A stretch of DNA of 64,000 bases, taken from positions 121,522 to 185,521 of the forward strand of contig CAJNOL010000251.1 in NCBI GenBank assembly GCA_905250125.1. The letters are read 5' to 3'. The notes below the pieces were generated by a model. It was not told the DNA's origin. It saw nothing but the letters and a program-made list of their open reading frames with translations, and did not search any database. This document shows positions 1 through 11,884 of this stretch, in pieces (positions within the stretch are counted from its first letter, which is position 1; each line of letters starts with the position of its first letter). Source of the DNA: Rotaria sordida. Its lineage: Eukaryota > Rotifera > Eurotatoria > Philodinida > Philodinidae. The position numbers were made by a program, and so were the translations under genes.

Positions 1-184
1 TAGAGTTTATTTTTTCGATTGCTACCAGCAATGATAAAGAATTGATGAAACAGACGATATCATAAAAGCGTTCATTTCGACCTTTATAAAACATGTAGAA
101 AATTTCTTTTTTTGTAATGCAATAGTACTCTATCCTTATATTATAAAATCCGGATTAGAAGAATAAAAAAATAACCTTTCTAAT

Positions 185-445
185 TATAGGAATTTTTTTC
201 TAAGTTCAACAAAGTTGCGGAAGACTTTTCCAACCCCTTCTGTTCTAAGATTGTTGTAGTTTTCGAAAAACATTTCCAATCAAACTCTTTTATATAGTCT
301 TGCACTAGACACTTTGCTCTTTCTAACAAAAAAAAATCAAGTCTCCACGACATTACGTTGCAGAGTTATATCAAAAACAAAATTAATGCAAAACTTTTGC
401 CCCACCCGTTAGAGTAAAGATTTACACTCCCTTTCTCCCTACAGA
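185..445 (+). repeat. Dispersed repeat R3, copy 1
   Basis: This segment is similar in the same orientation to 11885-12125. Shared blocks include GACACTT/AGCTC followed by a short A-run, AAGTCTCCACGACA, and TATATCAAAAAC with A/G variation. Copies differ by scattered substitutions and small indels, so the family is old or non-autonomous. No coding capacity is visible. Confidence 0.6.
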
Positions 446-451
446 CATCTC

Positions 452-680
452 TAGCAACGTCATAAACTGTGACAGATGTTATTGATACACAATCAAAGAT
501 CGTATATCAATAACGTCTCATTGTAATATATGAACTACTTCCGTATTGCATTTCTGGATGATAAAGAAATCTGTCTGAATATAAATAGAGTAAAACAATC
601 TTCTTATCATTGGCAACAGCAGCTATATCGTGTTTTACATTTTAATCCGACACGGATTGTGCTAATTCTTTTTTTTTTAA
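452..680 (+). repeat. Dispersed repeat R1, copy 1
   Basis: One of four copies in the window (the others are near 8560-8795, 32790-32885 and 40670-40860). It starts with a hairpin in which GTTATTGATA pairs with TATCAATAAC around a loop containing ATCAAAGATC. Downstream conserved blocks include AATAGA-AGAATAAAACAAT and a TTTTACATTTTAATCC-like 3' part. No protein is encoded; it behaves like a short non-autonomous mobile element. Confidence 0.7.
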
Positions 681-1704
681 GTTACAGTGTTAATTTTAAT
701 ACACAGCTAACACTGTTCACTTTGGTTATTTTCTAATGCAGTTGATAATGCACTCGGCTTGAAAAAAAAGAAATAAAATTCGGGTCAGACAGTGCATTTC
801 AAGCTCTGCTACTCGTCATTTCTAAAAATTGATATTTTTTAGTTTTGTATTCATTTCAAGGCTTTTCTTCTATTACTATAGATTTTTCGACTATTATGCG
901 TATCAATCAATTTTTGCTTTATTTTACATGAAAAGATCTTTGAGTATAAAAATTTGCCAAATCATTCATATATTATAAATAATATTCATTTCAAACCAAT
1001 AAAATGGTTAAAGTCTATGACGATGATAGATTCTTTCTCTACACTGATTATGTCAGAGAAATAACTTGTTCGAGATAAAATACAGAAATTTCATAATAGA
1101 TAAATTATAATAATAGTTGCTTTTGTTTTTGTTGAATTTAATATCTTACCATTTATTTTCATTATTTGTTGTTGATCAAAATTTTTATTCAATAATTCAT
1201 ATGTTTTAATAAAATCAAAATTTTGATGTTATTGTATTTGTTTATCTTTTCGTATTTTAATGTATGTTTCATTGTCTTCAATCCATGATCGATTCAATAT
1301 ACTACCCATTGTTCTTGTGTCAAAAAAATTCGTTTTGTATATTTTGATTTTCTTATTTCAAATAATCATCAAGTCTTTACTTCTTACCTCAACTATTAGT
1401 CTGTTCGAGCAATCAATTGATTACAAGTGATCGATATGATAGATAATGAAAGGAAAAAAAAAATCAACATTATGTTTGCACATAGATTGAAAAACATGAT
1501 GTTCCACATTAATGAATATGTATAAGGCACAAACTACTGACATAAACATACAAAAAACACTCATACATATGGAAGATTTGAATCATTATTATTATGTTTT
1601 TTTTTTTTGTTTGACACTGTAAAATGGAATAAAATGAATACCTGACAGAAAAAAAGAACTGTTATACGTAGTGTATCGAACAAGAAAAGACGAATGTGAA
1701 TATT

Positions 1705-2461
1705 TTAATATAATGATGTTTTTTTCATAATTCGTAAAAATTCTTGTTCATTTATTTCACTATCACCATCACGATCTGCTTCATCAATCATTTCCTTTAG
1801 ATAAAAAATAAAAAAGCAAAAGAATATTTCAAATTGAAAATTAATATAAAAATTAATTTACTTGTAATTCTTCATCAGTTAAATTTTCACCTAATTCTTT
1901 TGCAACACGTTTTAAATTTTTAAATGAAATTTTTCCTGTATTATCATCATCAAAAAGTCTAAGAAAGAAGAATAAAAAATTCATAAAAAGAAAATATTTT
2001 TTTTTTTTTGTTACCGAAAAGCTTTGAGTATTTCTTCTTTTGAATCTTTTTCAGCCATTTTTTGTGACATTAATTGAAGAAAATCATTAAAATCAATTGT
2101 ACCTTATCATAGAAAAAAAAAAAAAAAAAATTTTTTCTATATTTAGAAAAATTTTTTATACTTATTTACCTGCATTTTCTTTTTGTATATCAGATATCAT
2201 TTTTTTTATTTCTTCTTTTTTTGGTTCAAAACCTAATGCTCGCATTGCAACCTAAAATAAATTTTCATATAATAATAATAGAATAAATCGTTTTTATTTT
2301 TTAATATTAACTTTAAGTTCTTTAACATCAATTGTTCCTGAACCATCAGCATCAAATAGATCAAAAGCTTCACGAATTTCTGTTTTTTGTTCTTCAGTTA
2401 ATTCAGGTCGAGAACCTGTTGGTCGTTTTTTGGCACCACCACCAAGTGCAGGACGTTTCAT
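1705..2461 (-). CDS. Centrin (caltractin), EF-hand protein
   Basis: Five exons read on the minus strand: 2461-2312, 2251-2170, 2102-2015, 1958-1862 and 1794-1705. All have GT/AG borders and join in frame to 168 aa, close to the usual 172 aa of centrin-2. The start is [14 protein letters not shown], a short basic tail, followed by [19 protein letters not shown], a centrin signature. EF-hand 1 ([12 protein letters not shown]) is canonical. EF-hand 2 begins with Gln instead of Asp (QKENAGTID), so it probably binds calcium poorly. EF-hands 3 (DDDNTGKIS) and 4 (DRDGDSEIN) look functional, and the protein ends MKKTSLY, as centrins do. Centrins act at centrioles and basal bodies, and in XPC and nuclear pore complexes. 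An AG acceptor-like site (TATATAG) lies 18 nt before the ATG, so a 5' UTR intron or trans-splicing is possible. Confidence 0.95.
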
Positions 2462-2998
2462 TTGAGTTGTTGTTGTAGCCTATATACAAATATATATAGA
2501 AATATGATTAAAATTAAGTATAATAGAAGATCTTTTACCATTGGAATGAAAATGAAATATGTTGAGAGATTATTAAAAGGCAGAGATGTTGTCTATAAAA
2601 TGAACGAAAGAATGCCATGTTGTCAAGTTCATGTCCTCCTATGTCAATATTATAATTTAATTGAAATTCTGAATAAAATACTCTGTCATGATTATATTCT
2701 GATAATAAAATTAGATCGTTTTTTCATAATTGAGAATGAAATTTTATAAGTTGTTATCAAAAGATGTCACTAGAGACTATATTTGACACATCTTTCTGTC
2801 TTTTTCTAAAGATATGTTTACGCAATTGTGGCTATTCTTTGATGATATAGAAACAGAAAATCAAAATGAATGTTTCCACTACACTTTCGTCTGGTGTTTT
2901 CTATATTTTATAGAAGGTATTGAAACATTTTAGTAGTTACCATGTTTTATGTACGTAATGAAACAACACTATAATTCGATGGTATTTATTTGTTTAAT

Positions 2999-3390
2999 TA
3001 CTTATGAGAGAAGTCCTCCAACTGATTAATCACTTTTAACCGAAATCTTAACTTATTGCTATGGAGATACTGCAAATTTATCGTAGTTTTAAATGAACCT
3101 TGGTAGGCCTTCTCAGGAACACCAGAAAAGTTAATTTTCAAATTTCGACTTGAAACTTCACACAGAGACAGATCTTAACAAGAATAATTCATTGTGAAAG
3201 TTTCAGTTCTTTTGATTTGCTTCTGTTCTGAAATACGAGTATCAAGTCTGCTGGTTTCAAGTTGAAATTTGAAAATCAATTTTTTGTTATATTTCTGAGG
3301 AGACCTAAAAACTACCGTAAAAGTGCAATATCTCCGTTGCAATAAGCTAAGGGCACGAATTCTTTCCAGTTCACGTTAGTAGATATTTGC
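2999..3390. mobile_element. Palindromic non-autonomous element, family A copy 1
   Basis: Long inverted repeats: the arm near 3040-3165 (CTTAACTTATTGCTATGGAG ... TTTTCAAATTTCGACTTGAA) matches the reverse complement of 3245-3385 (CTTAGCTTATTGCAACGGAG ... TTTTCAAATTTCAACTTGAA). The left terminus TTATGAGAGAAGTCCTC matches the terminus of the element in cyclin A intron 1. The right terminus looks truncated. No coding capacity. Confidence 0.7.
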
Positions 3391-3587
3391 TTTTATTATT
3401 AATTCTTATATACGCTGATGTATGATCTTCCAAATACAATTGATAATATTAAATGCGAAATTGAGAAAACTAATGAAGCTAATACTTGAATTTCTTAAAT
3501 CTTATAAAGTCAATTCATTCTGATATGTGTTGAAAATATATATAGATACTGTTGAATCAAGGACAAAAAAATAAATTTTCATTGTTC

Positions 3588-3921
3588 TCAATTAATGACA
3601 TAAAAACTATCACCATTATTCGAAATTCCACTACCATCCCAACAACGAATGGTTCGTTGTGAAACAGGATGATCAATTCACTAAAATAATTTTAGACATA
3701 TAAAACATTTCATTATTCAATAACTTTACTTGATCTCCAACTCGAATACCATTACTATCTTGATTAATATAAAGAGCAGCACAATTTGAATATTTACCAT
3801 TGCGAAATGTTACAATGGCTATACTAGATGCAATATTTATAAAATTAATAAACGTAAATATTTCTCGATCTACTTTTGTTTCTTGTTCCCATCGACTTGT
3901 CGTACGTCGATCACTAGTGAA
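3588..3921 (-). pseudogene. Remnant of an unrecognised gene
   Basis: On the minus strand, about 3921-3745 reads as an open, codon-like segment containing SRWEQETKVDREIFTFINF, then FRNGKYSN and NGIRVGDQ. A second segment, 3666-3588, reads IDHPVSQRTIRCWDGSG and ends at a stop. The obvious GT/AG junction between them (GTAAAG...TTTTAG) puts a TGA immediately at the start of the second segment, and I find no clear upstream exons with a start. It is therefore best read as a broken copy or 3' fragment of a longer gene. A second candidate coding scrap lies at about 4005-4130. I do not recognise the family. Confidence 0.35.
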
Positions 3922-4854
3922 AATTCTATTTTATTCAATATAAAAAATAGAAATTCTTACAAAATGTAAATAACATTTACTTAATAAAACTTACACATTT
4001 ACACTTCAATAATCACCTAAAATTGAAATGTGATTGTATATAATGAACAATGAAATGAATAATTTATCTAAATGATCACAAAGACTTTTGTCACTATATT
4101 GATCTGGATTGAAGAATGAAATTCCTACAATTCGGATTTAATGATGATTTCTTACCGTTCGGTACGGAAACAAAGCTGATAAGAGTAAATAATAACAATA
4201 TAAGAATATTGGTTATTTAATCATCGATAAATAAATTTAATATTTTTATCGACGAAATTAAATGACTTATTGTTTGTTATTTTAATTATTTCATCTGTAA
4301 ATAAAAATACTTCCATAAGTCATTTAATCAGCAGTTGTAACACATGTTTCTAGAAGAATTTAAAATTCATTTTAAATAAACATTGAATATATGAGTATTG
4401 AAGAGAAGAAATGGATGATTGAATGAAAATCATTAACAATGTAATTAATTTCTTATAAATAAATACAATATATAACTTTACATCAGAAGTATTAAAACTT
4501 GACAACTTCCGTTTTATGATAGAAATTATTTGTTCGAATCCTAGCTTAGCAGAATTTACTCGTCAAATGCTATGAAACAAGAAAAATTATTTGGAAGTAA
4601 AAAATTTCAAAATATGGAATCAAAAAAGGAGATTCAGGAAGTCGCGTTCAAAAGATATTTCATGTCAAAATATTCATTAACATCTGCATATGATATTCAA
4701 CGTAGTTGTTCGTATGAAATATATACGACTATGAAAATTTTATCAAAAAGGTGGCAAAGTAATTGAAATAGCTTCAATCTAATCTGACAAATTTACTACT
4801 GGTGTTTATTTTACTTCAATTAAAACATCGTGAATAAAATTTTAATTTTCTTTC

Positions 4855-5444
4855 TATAGGGTGTCCAGTAAGTCATGAAATAAGAAAAAGAAAATCGAAT
4901 ATCTTCGCCATATTTTGATCAGAATTGGCTGATATTTGTGCTACTGATAGAGAAGTGTTCATAGATCATATTCATAAGTGAAACTTTGTCAAAAACTATT
5001 TTAAAGTATCACAACTGATTTCAACAAGGAACTGTAACATTTTACTAACTATGGAAAAAACAATATATTGATTCGCTTAGCCAAGAATAAACGACATCTA
5101 ATTTTTTCGATTGATTCTCCCCAATAGTATCCTTTGATCTATTATTATTTATTTCACAGATGCTTGTCTTGTTATTCAGTGTACTTCGAAAGTTTCAGCC
5201 GTACACAGCAAGAAATTTGTTGAGAAAACTGCAATATTGGTTTTTCATAACTCGCGGACGGTTACAGTTCTATGTTGAGGTCAATTGTGATATCTCAAGA
5301 CAGTTTTTGACAACGCTTCACTTATGAATATGACCTATGAACATTCCTCTATCAATAGTAAAAATATTAGCCCATTTGATCAAAATATGGCGAGAGGTAT
5401 TCGCTTTTCTTTCTCTTGTTTCGTGAGTTACTGGACATTCTATA
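4855..5444. mobile_element. Tc1/mariner-like MITE
   Basis: About 590 bp with terminal inverted repeats of roughly 180 bp. The left end reads TATAGGGTGTCCAGTAAGTC and the right end, reverse-complemented, reads TATAGAATGTCCAGTAACTC. The arms stay alignable through ATGTTCATAGATCATATTC-like sequence to the CTGTAAC block. TA-rich ends with a GGGTGTCC-type terminus are typical of Tc1/mariner-derived MITEs (family knowledge). The internal part is short and non-coding. Confidence 0.8.
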
Positions 5445-6636
5445 TATTTCATCTATTCCTTCTTGATGAATTGTTATATGCACTAAAATAAATTCTCTTT
5501 TCCAACTGATGTAATTTCGAAAAAAAATTAGCTCAAAATTGTTTTTTCTCTCACGAACAAAAAACTAATTGTGTTATATTCGATGATTTTTAATCAATCT
5601 ATATTACTATTTAATTAAAAACATTTTATTTCACAAATTTCATATAGATTATTTTTTCTGCTAATGAAATATGAATACTTAGTATAGTTTTAAAATATAA
5701 TTCGAAATTTACTTATGTTAAATATGTTTACACAAATATATACATTTATAATACATTAATAAATCTTTTTATATACCAGCTTAAACATCCATATTCTATT
5801 ACAAATTAATGTCTGAATACAGGTACTCAATAGTAATCATAATGTGAGAATTATTCTAAAATTGGTATTGTTTTTTATGTTGTTAGAGACCTTTCTTAAT
5901 AAGAAAAATAGTATGCAGTTTATTTTAACCTATCTTTTTCATTAAGGAGTTTCTATAAATACATAAAACCATGATATGTTGTTTTTCTAAAGTATTGCAT
6001 GACTACCAAGGACGGATCTACAACAGACAAAGAGTTGCGACCTCTGCCCTTTTTTCATGATCGCACCACTTTCAAAAATTCCTTGATTTAAAAAAAAAAC
6101 CTAATTATCATTAAATAAAATATTATTTAAAGCAAAAAAAATCTTCGATGAACCAAGAAAAACATTTGATTGTAAATGAACAAAAAGTATATCAACAATT
6201 TGGTGAAAGACATTTCCATTTGTCAACTTCACGTCGAACACCATCAACAATCACTGTTAAAAATTGCAAAGTCTATAAAAAATAAATTATCCTATTTCTT
6301 CACGTCATATTCAATTACTTTATATTGAACCGTTCTGTTAGTTCCATGTCAGCACAGAAACCGCACACTCTAACGTCGTACCTCATGTACTCATCACTTT
6401 TTTTTTTTTTTTTCATTGATTATTTCCTCTATTTTTCTTCTTCTTCTCCCAGTTCCTCTTCGTTGTTTCCTTTTTTTCTCGTCTTTTTCATAGAAAAAAA
6501 AGAGCGAAAAGACGGAAGACATATATATATATATAGGACTGAAATCCTACAAGACTCCTCATTTTTTACAAATAAAACAACGATCGTCGATCTTCCCTCT
6601 CTTTTCTTACTACTATCGTTATAAGAGGAACAAACA

Positions 6637-7256
6637 ATGATGCAAAACGTTAAAGACGCTGCTCATGCTATTGCAGACAAAGTCAAAGGTAGTAAATGAA
6701 AATATAATAAATAAGTTCGTTACAATTTTTTTTTGTGCTTCTAGAAGTAACAAGTGGTACTTCACATGAAACAAATAAGGAAGCAGCTAAAACTAATATC
6801 CCGTTAACAGGTAGGCGCATTGATCGTGGCATCGATATTGTTACGGATAAAGCTATGATGTCTTTGCGTTCGTCATTGAAAAAAAAAGAAAAAAATTAAT
6901 ATTAAACTGTTCTTGTTTTAGTTGAAGAGAAAAATAATGAAACGAAGAAAGAAACTGATGAAGAACGTGGTGTAATTGATCACATTGGTGATACTATATC
7001 CAATGCATATCATTATGTTGCTGAGAAAGTTCATGGTTTGCTTACCAAAGATTTTTTTGATTTATTAATTTTAAAATTTTTTTTTTTAATTTTAGAGGCG
7101 GCAAGTGTTGTATCATTTGAAACTAATAAAGAAAAAGCCAAAGATTCGGATAATACAGTTGGTGAACGTGTTGGAGCTGGTTGTTCAGCTGTTGCTAATA
7201 AGACTGAAGAAAAAGTTCATCAAGCAAAAGCTGAAGGACATAAAGGAGCAATTTAG
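6637..7256 (+). CDS. Two-repeat Grg1-like (glucose-repressible/LEA-like) stress protein
   Basis: Four exons (6637-6688, 6745-6810, 6922-7035, 7096-7256) join in frame to 130 aa. The first Met pair (MMQNVKDAAHAIADKVK) is the only sensible start. The sequence is a hydrophilic, Lys/Glu/Ala-rich amphipathic helix former in two homologous halves: ADKVKEVTSGTSHETNKEAA and AEKVHEAASVVSFETNKEKA. The second half continues with KDSDNTVGERVGAG...SAVANKTEEK and ends KAEGHKGAI. Order and spacing match the fungal Grg1/CCG-1 family (glucose-repressible, clock-controlled, stress-induced small proteins), where ETNK-x-xAKDSN-x-xVGTR and AEGHKQAI are hallmarks. There is no signal peptide or membrane segment. 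Overall it resembles a hydrophilin/group 3 LEA protein, plausible in desiccation tolerance. AATAAA occurs at about 7301. A generic LEA protein is the alternative. Confidence 0.75.
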
Positions 7257-8559
7257 AAAAAATAAAATTAACTTTTTAATGTGTTCAATAACTTATTCTC
7301 AAATAAATAATATATTTACATTGTTTCCGTTTGTCTGTGCAATATAAAATCTTATTCTAGTTATTTTATTCGGTTCTTTTATTATTTCCTTTATTGTATT
7401 GTTAATAGAATAATATAAAATACACTAATAAGTTATATTATTCATTAATGGACACAGATGTGACATATTTCGATATAGAATGAAATACATACAAAAATTT
7501 AAGATCCGATTTAATAAGCAAAATTGCTAAGAACAATCAGACAAAAATATTTTACACATTTGAATTGAGTTTTATCTCTATCAATAAGAAGTTTTGTTTG
7601 CTTATTAACTGACTATCGATTACAGTAAAATAACGTTTAATAGAAGTCACAAGTGGTGCTGATAGTACATTTTTACTATTGGTCGATCAGATGATTCATT
7701 CGGTTTTTTTTTTGTTATTGTTTCTGGCTTGCAGTTATTATCGTCGAGAGTTAATCTTCGTCGAAAAGAAAATCATGTTTAGTTCTAAGAAAGCTTTATT
7801 TCTATTAACAAATATTAGTAGTGAAGAAAATAAAGCTGTTTTATTATAGTCGATGTAAGAAAAGACTTAATTGAATTTATCTATTGTTTTTTTTTTTGCT
7901 TTAAATGATTCTTTGTTGTGTTGATATTGAAGTAGCCATTAATTCAATTGAAGAAAATTGTGAAGCACTGCAATATACTTAAGATACTGTCATTATACCA
8001 GATATATCTATAAAGGAAATATGATGTTGTTATCGTCTTAGATGATGATAATAATTCAAAAGATGATTAAAAAATTTTCTTTTGTACGATTTACAAGTTT
8101 TTTTTAAAGCTCATGAAATTACAATGGTTACAGTTTATCTAGAATGTTTCAAAAATATTAAAAGAAGGTTGTCATGTATGTAAATCAAAAGTGAATTAAA
8201 GACAATTTTGATTTATTATTTTTTCTTTTGAGAAAGTTTTTTCATCAATTAGTTTAGCATTGTGAATTAAAAACAATTGTTAGTGAATTAGTCACAAAAC
8301 CATGATAGAACTAATTTGAATGCTAGTCAACTATCTAAGCTGTTTGTTCAACTAGTTGACAATTAAAAAAAATAACTAATTAATTCTAGAATAGTAAAGA
8401 AACGCATTTTCTATCTATCTCTTTCATCTTCAGTCTAAATCGATTCGATCAGTTGACGGATATAGTTTTGACTATATTTCAATTCTACAAAAAACAAAAA
8501 TACGACTTTAATTATTTAGATCAGAAATGACAAAGTGTCATTTCTTTCATAAATAAACA

Positions 8560-8795
8560 GAAAAAAGCTGTTTGAACAATCCCTGCGGTCTTAAAATATG
8601 AAACACGATGTAGCTACCCTTGCTAATGACAGACAGATTGTTTTATTCTATCTATTTTGAGATACATTTCTCTACCATCCATTTACTTAATCTTCCAGAA
8701 ATGCAATAATAAAGTAGTTTATATGTTATGATGAGACGTTATCGATTTACGAATCTTTGATCGTGTATCAACAACGTCTGTTGTGTGGTGTGAAG
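8560..8795 (-). repeat. Dispersed repeat R1, copy 2
   Basis: The reverse complement reads CAGACGTTGTTGATACACGA ... ATCGATAACGTCTCATCAT ... AAAATAGATAGAATAAAAC ... GTTTCATATTTTAAGACC. It aligns along its length with copy 1, including the terminal hairpin. Confidence 0.75.
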
Positions 8796-10079
8796 TTCTT
8801 TAGCTAGCATCGATCACTGTCTATGTCCCGTAAAAATCTGTAATTTTGTAAATAAAGCTTCGATTCAATCGAATACTATTGGTTATAGTCATTAAAAAGA
8901 ACACTCTAATGATAAATAAAAGTTTTTTTCTAATGAAAGATGATACTTTGCATAGACAATCCTACTTCACATTTTCTAATAAAAATCTCTGGTGAGCCAT
9001 CAGAAAATAAGAAACTCTTTGGAACTCCCTAGGGAATTTGATAAATTAGTGGAACAATACATCGACTATTTTCCTTTATATTTCTAGAAATATAAGACAG
9101 TGAAGCTTCAAAATGAAACAATGGTTTTTCTTTTTTTTTAATTGAATGTCTTTTCTAAGTAATAGATATTGTTTGGACGTAAGTTAACTTTAGAATCGAT
9201 CAACTTATCCACTAGAATAGGTCTTACTAAGTGACTCGTGTGGGAAAAGTGACAATCTTTTTTTCATATAAACTTTATTTTCATTGGTAAACAATTGAAC
9301 AAATAAAAGCTGAACTACTGTGAATAGAAACATTGAAATCTATTTTAGCACTGATTTATTTCGAAGAATCTCGCTAAGAAAATTCCAGAAATTCTCATGA
9401 TTCCGTAAAATGAAGCACAAAGGTAGCTTTAAACAGATAACTAACAAAACACTAGTTATCAATGTTCTTAATAAAGAAAGCCTCAAGCATTTTTTTTTAA
9501 GAACCGCTAATGTCCTGTGAAAATTGCATCCATTTTATAGTTAATTGATTTATATGATCGCGAAAAGAATGAATAATGAGTTAACTAAAAATGATCCAAA
9601 TTCTCAAATGTATACAATTATAAATAAATATTAGTGAATCTGTTAATTTTATTAGATATTAAAATAATAATAATAATTTGTTGCCACTATTTCATCGAGA
9701 AGTGTCCAAGAACTGAGAAATAGGAATTCCTTTACAGTTTCATGATTGCTGAAATAAAAGAAACGCATAATATATACGATATTTTTTTTTTCATCAAGGA
9801 ATTTGTGAAAATGAATTTTTCGGTATGAAAACTATTATAGAAAAAGCATTGCTTTGGCTTTTATGGATGGTGGAACTGTGAAGAAAATAATGGTCAATTC
9901 CCATAACTTCGTTGAGAATTCCTTTACAACTGAGGAATTTCGATTTTTTTCAGGTCTTGCAAATTTCTCGTATGAATTTTCATAATAGAAGATTATGACT
10001 TTTTATTCTACGGAATAAATGATTATTAGCATTTTTATTTCATACCGAAGAAATAATCTGCATTATCATAAATACACTT

Positions 10080-10455
10080 TTAAAAACCTTGTTATCCAAG
10101 TCTCTCCTGAGTTGAAATGTGAAACTCACTAATACAAAAATACACACACAGTGTAAAAATCTCTAAAAATGATTTATTATGTACTTTGATAAACTAAGAA
10201 ACCCTAGTATTAATTATTCCCGAGAGTTAGAACTTAATCAATTCATACTTTTCTGTTGATCATTTGACAATTGTGAGAAATCAAAAACAGCGTTCTTGAT
10301 ATCTACCATATAATCGTTTATCTGCGAAAAAATCAGAAATTGCATTATTTAGAATATGGAAAAATGTATTCCAGTCATTTAAATTTCAAAAAAAGTTATG
10401 GAATGTTCTAAAATCTTCTAAGCCTTATTATTAATATCGTTCAGTGTCTTCGGGA
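10080..10455 (+). repeat. Dispersed repeat R2, copy 1
   Basis: It aligns in the same orientation with 35430-35830 in a talin intron. Shared blocks are AACTTAATCAATTCATACTT / AACTTGATCAATTCATGCTT, TTCTTGATATCT / TCCTTGATATCT, and GTTTATCTGCGAAAAAATC / ATTTATCTGCACAAAAATC. Non-coding. It ends about 200 bp before the DJ-1 start. Confidence 0.6.
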
Positions 10456-10661
10456 GGAATCTGCAAAACTTTCACGAAAATATTAAGACAATGTCTAACT
10501 ATAAGATTTATTCTTGTTTACATCACGATGATGAATAAGTTAAAAATGAACAACATCATTTGTATTGAAAATACTTGTTTTAAAAAAATATATATCTATC
10601 AAATTTTTAGTTATATATGATATATATTTTTAAGAAATTCAATAATAAATTTTATTTTCAG

Positions 10662-11497
10662 ATGACAAAAAAAACACTCGTTCTTATTGCTAATGGAAGT
10701 GAAGAAATTGAAGCAGTAACAACAATTAATGGTATGTTTGTTTTTATTTTTAAATTTGTTCTTTAATTATTTATTTATTTGTTAGTACTTCGAAGAGCTG
10801 AAATCGAAGTTGATGTTGTATCAATTGAAAAAAATGGTCATGATGCTGTAAAATGTAGTCGTCATGTTCGTGTTGTACCTGATAAATCATTGGATGATAT
10901 AAAAAATAATCAATACGATTGTATTGTTATTCCTGGTGGCAATGATGGTTAGTATATATTTATTGAATTAATGCAAAAAAAGAAAATTAATGATATTCAT
11001 TTGATATCATCAAATGAGATTATTTATTAATGAATTTTCTTTTTTTTTTTTTGTTTTAAATTTAGGCTCAAAAGCAATAGCTGCTAATGTTGAAGTTGGA
11101 CAAATTTTAACAAAACATTATCAAGATGGAAAAATTATTGCTGCTATTTGTGCTGGACCACGAGCATTATTATCTCATAAAATTGGTTTTGATCATAAAC
11201 ATACAATAACATGTTACCCAACTGTACGCAAAGAATTTACTGATGGTGAACCATATAAACTTGATGTACCTGATCATCCTGTTTGTTATAGTAAACATAT
11301 AGAAGAAGGTAAATGTTTAATTATTTTAATTAATATATACTTTGATTAATTTTGTTTATTTAGGTATCGAAAAAAAAGAATATCATCTAGTTACAAGTCA
11401 AGGACCTGGTACAACAATGGTTTTTGCATTGAAATTAATTGAACTTCTTAAAAGCAAAGATGAAGCAATAAAAGTTAAAGATGGATTACTTGTTTAA
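10662..11497 (+). CDS. PARK7: DJ-1/PARK7 protein (PfpI family)
   Basis: Four exons (10662-10731, 10786-10947, 11066-11308, 11364-11497) give 202 aa, against 189 in human. The reading frame carries the family landmarks: NGSEEIEAV (the acidic residue next to the active cysteine), CIVIPGGNDG, and the nucleophile elbow IIAAICAGPRALLSHKIGF with the redox-sensitive cysteine at residue 106, the same number as in human DJ-1. TSQGPGTTMVFALKLIE follows near the C-terminus. DJ-1 is a cytosolic and mitochondrial oxidative-stress sensor with reported glyoxalase/deglycase activity. The ATG is directly preceded by TTTATTTTCAG, a perfect 3' splice site, so the mature 5' UTR probably comes from an upstream non-coding exon or from spliced-leader trans-splicing, which is known in rotifers. 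Confidence 0.95.
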
Positions 11498-11884
11498 AAT
11501 TTAATTTTCTTGTGACCATCTTACTCCTTTTTTTTTTTTTAGATTCAACTTAACCTAGCAGTATTATTGACCTGTATTCCTTTTTTCAATATAAAAATAG
11601 ACAAGTTCTTAATCCATTCTTTTTGTTTGTCTTGAAACGAGGAAAAAAAAAGTTTAACAATATTAAAATATGACCAATACACGTTATCTATATCGCTTAA
11701 AATTCACAATATCAAATGCATAAATTTGGACTACATTTTCATAAATCAATAGGCCATACGAACAGATTGATTTCTTCTCTTCTAAATTTTTCTTGTATTC
11801 TACATTTTTTCTGAAAATTTTCCTATTATGGAAAAATGAAGTCTATTCTGAAAGAGAGATTCCCAGAAGCTATAGATTTTATAT

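Larger units (their letters stand above)
1..1704. other. Non-coding stretch left of centrin
   Basis: I see no convincing gene here. The only notable content is one copy each of dispersed repeats R3 (185-445) and R1 (452-680). Open frames are short, AT-rich and without recognisable motifs. The right end is the presumed 3' flank of the minus-strand centrin gene. Confidence 0.5.
2462..6636. other. 4.2-kb intergenic region
   Basis: Between centrin and the Grg1-like gene I see a palindromic element (2999-3390), a gene remnant (3588-3921) and a Tc1/mariner-like MITE (4855-5444). The remainder is AT-rich, with no coding signal I can support. A pyrimidine-rich stretch at 6396-6480 precedes the next gene. 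Confidence 0.5.
7257..10661. other. 3.4-kb intergenic region
   Basis: It holds an R1 copy (8560-8795, reverse) and an R2 copy (10080-10455). Apart from these I see only AT-rich DNA with homopolymer runs. No exon-like segment could be supported on either strand. Confidence 0.45.

Noticed and set aside
4527-4542. GTTCGAATCC resembling a tRNA B box
   Set aside because: No A box at the right distance upstream and no cloverleaf can be drawn; chance match in AT-rich DNA.
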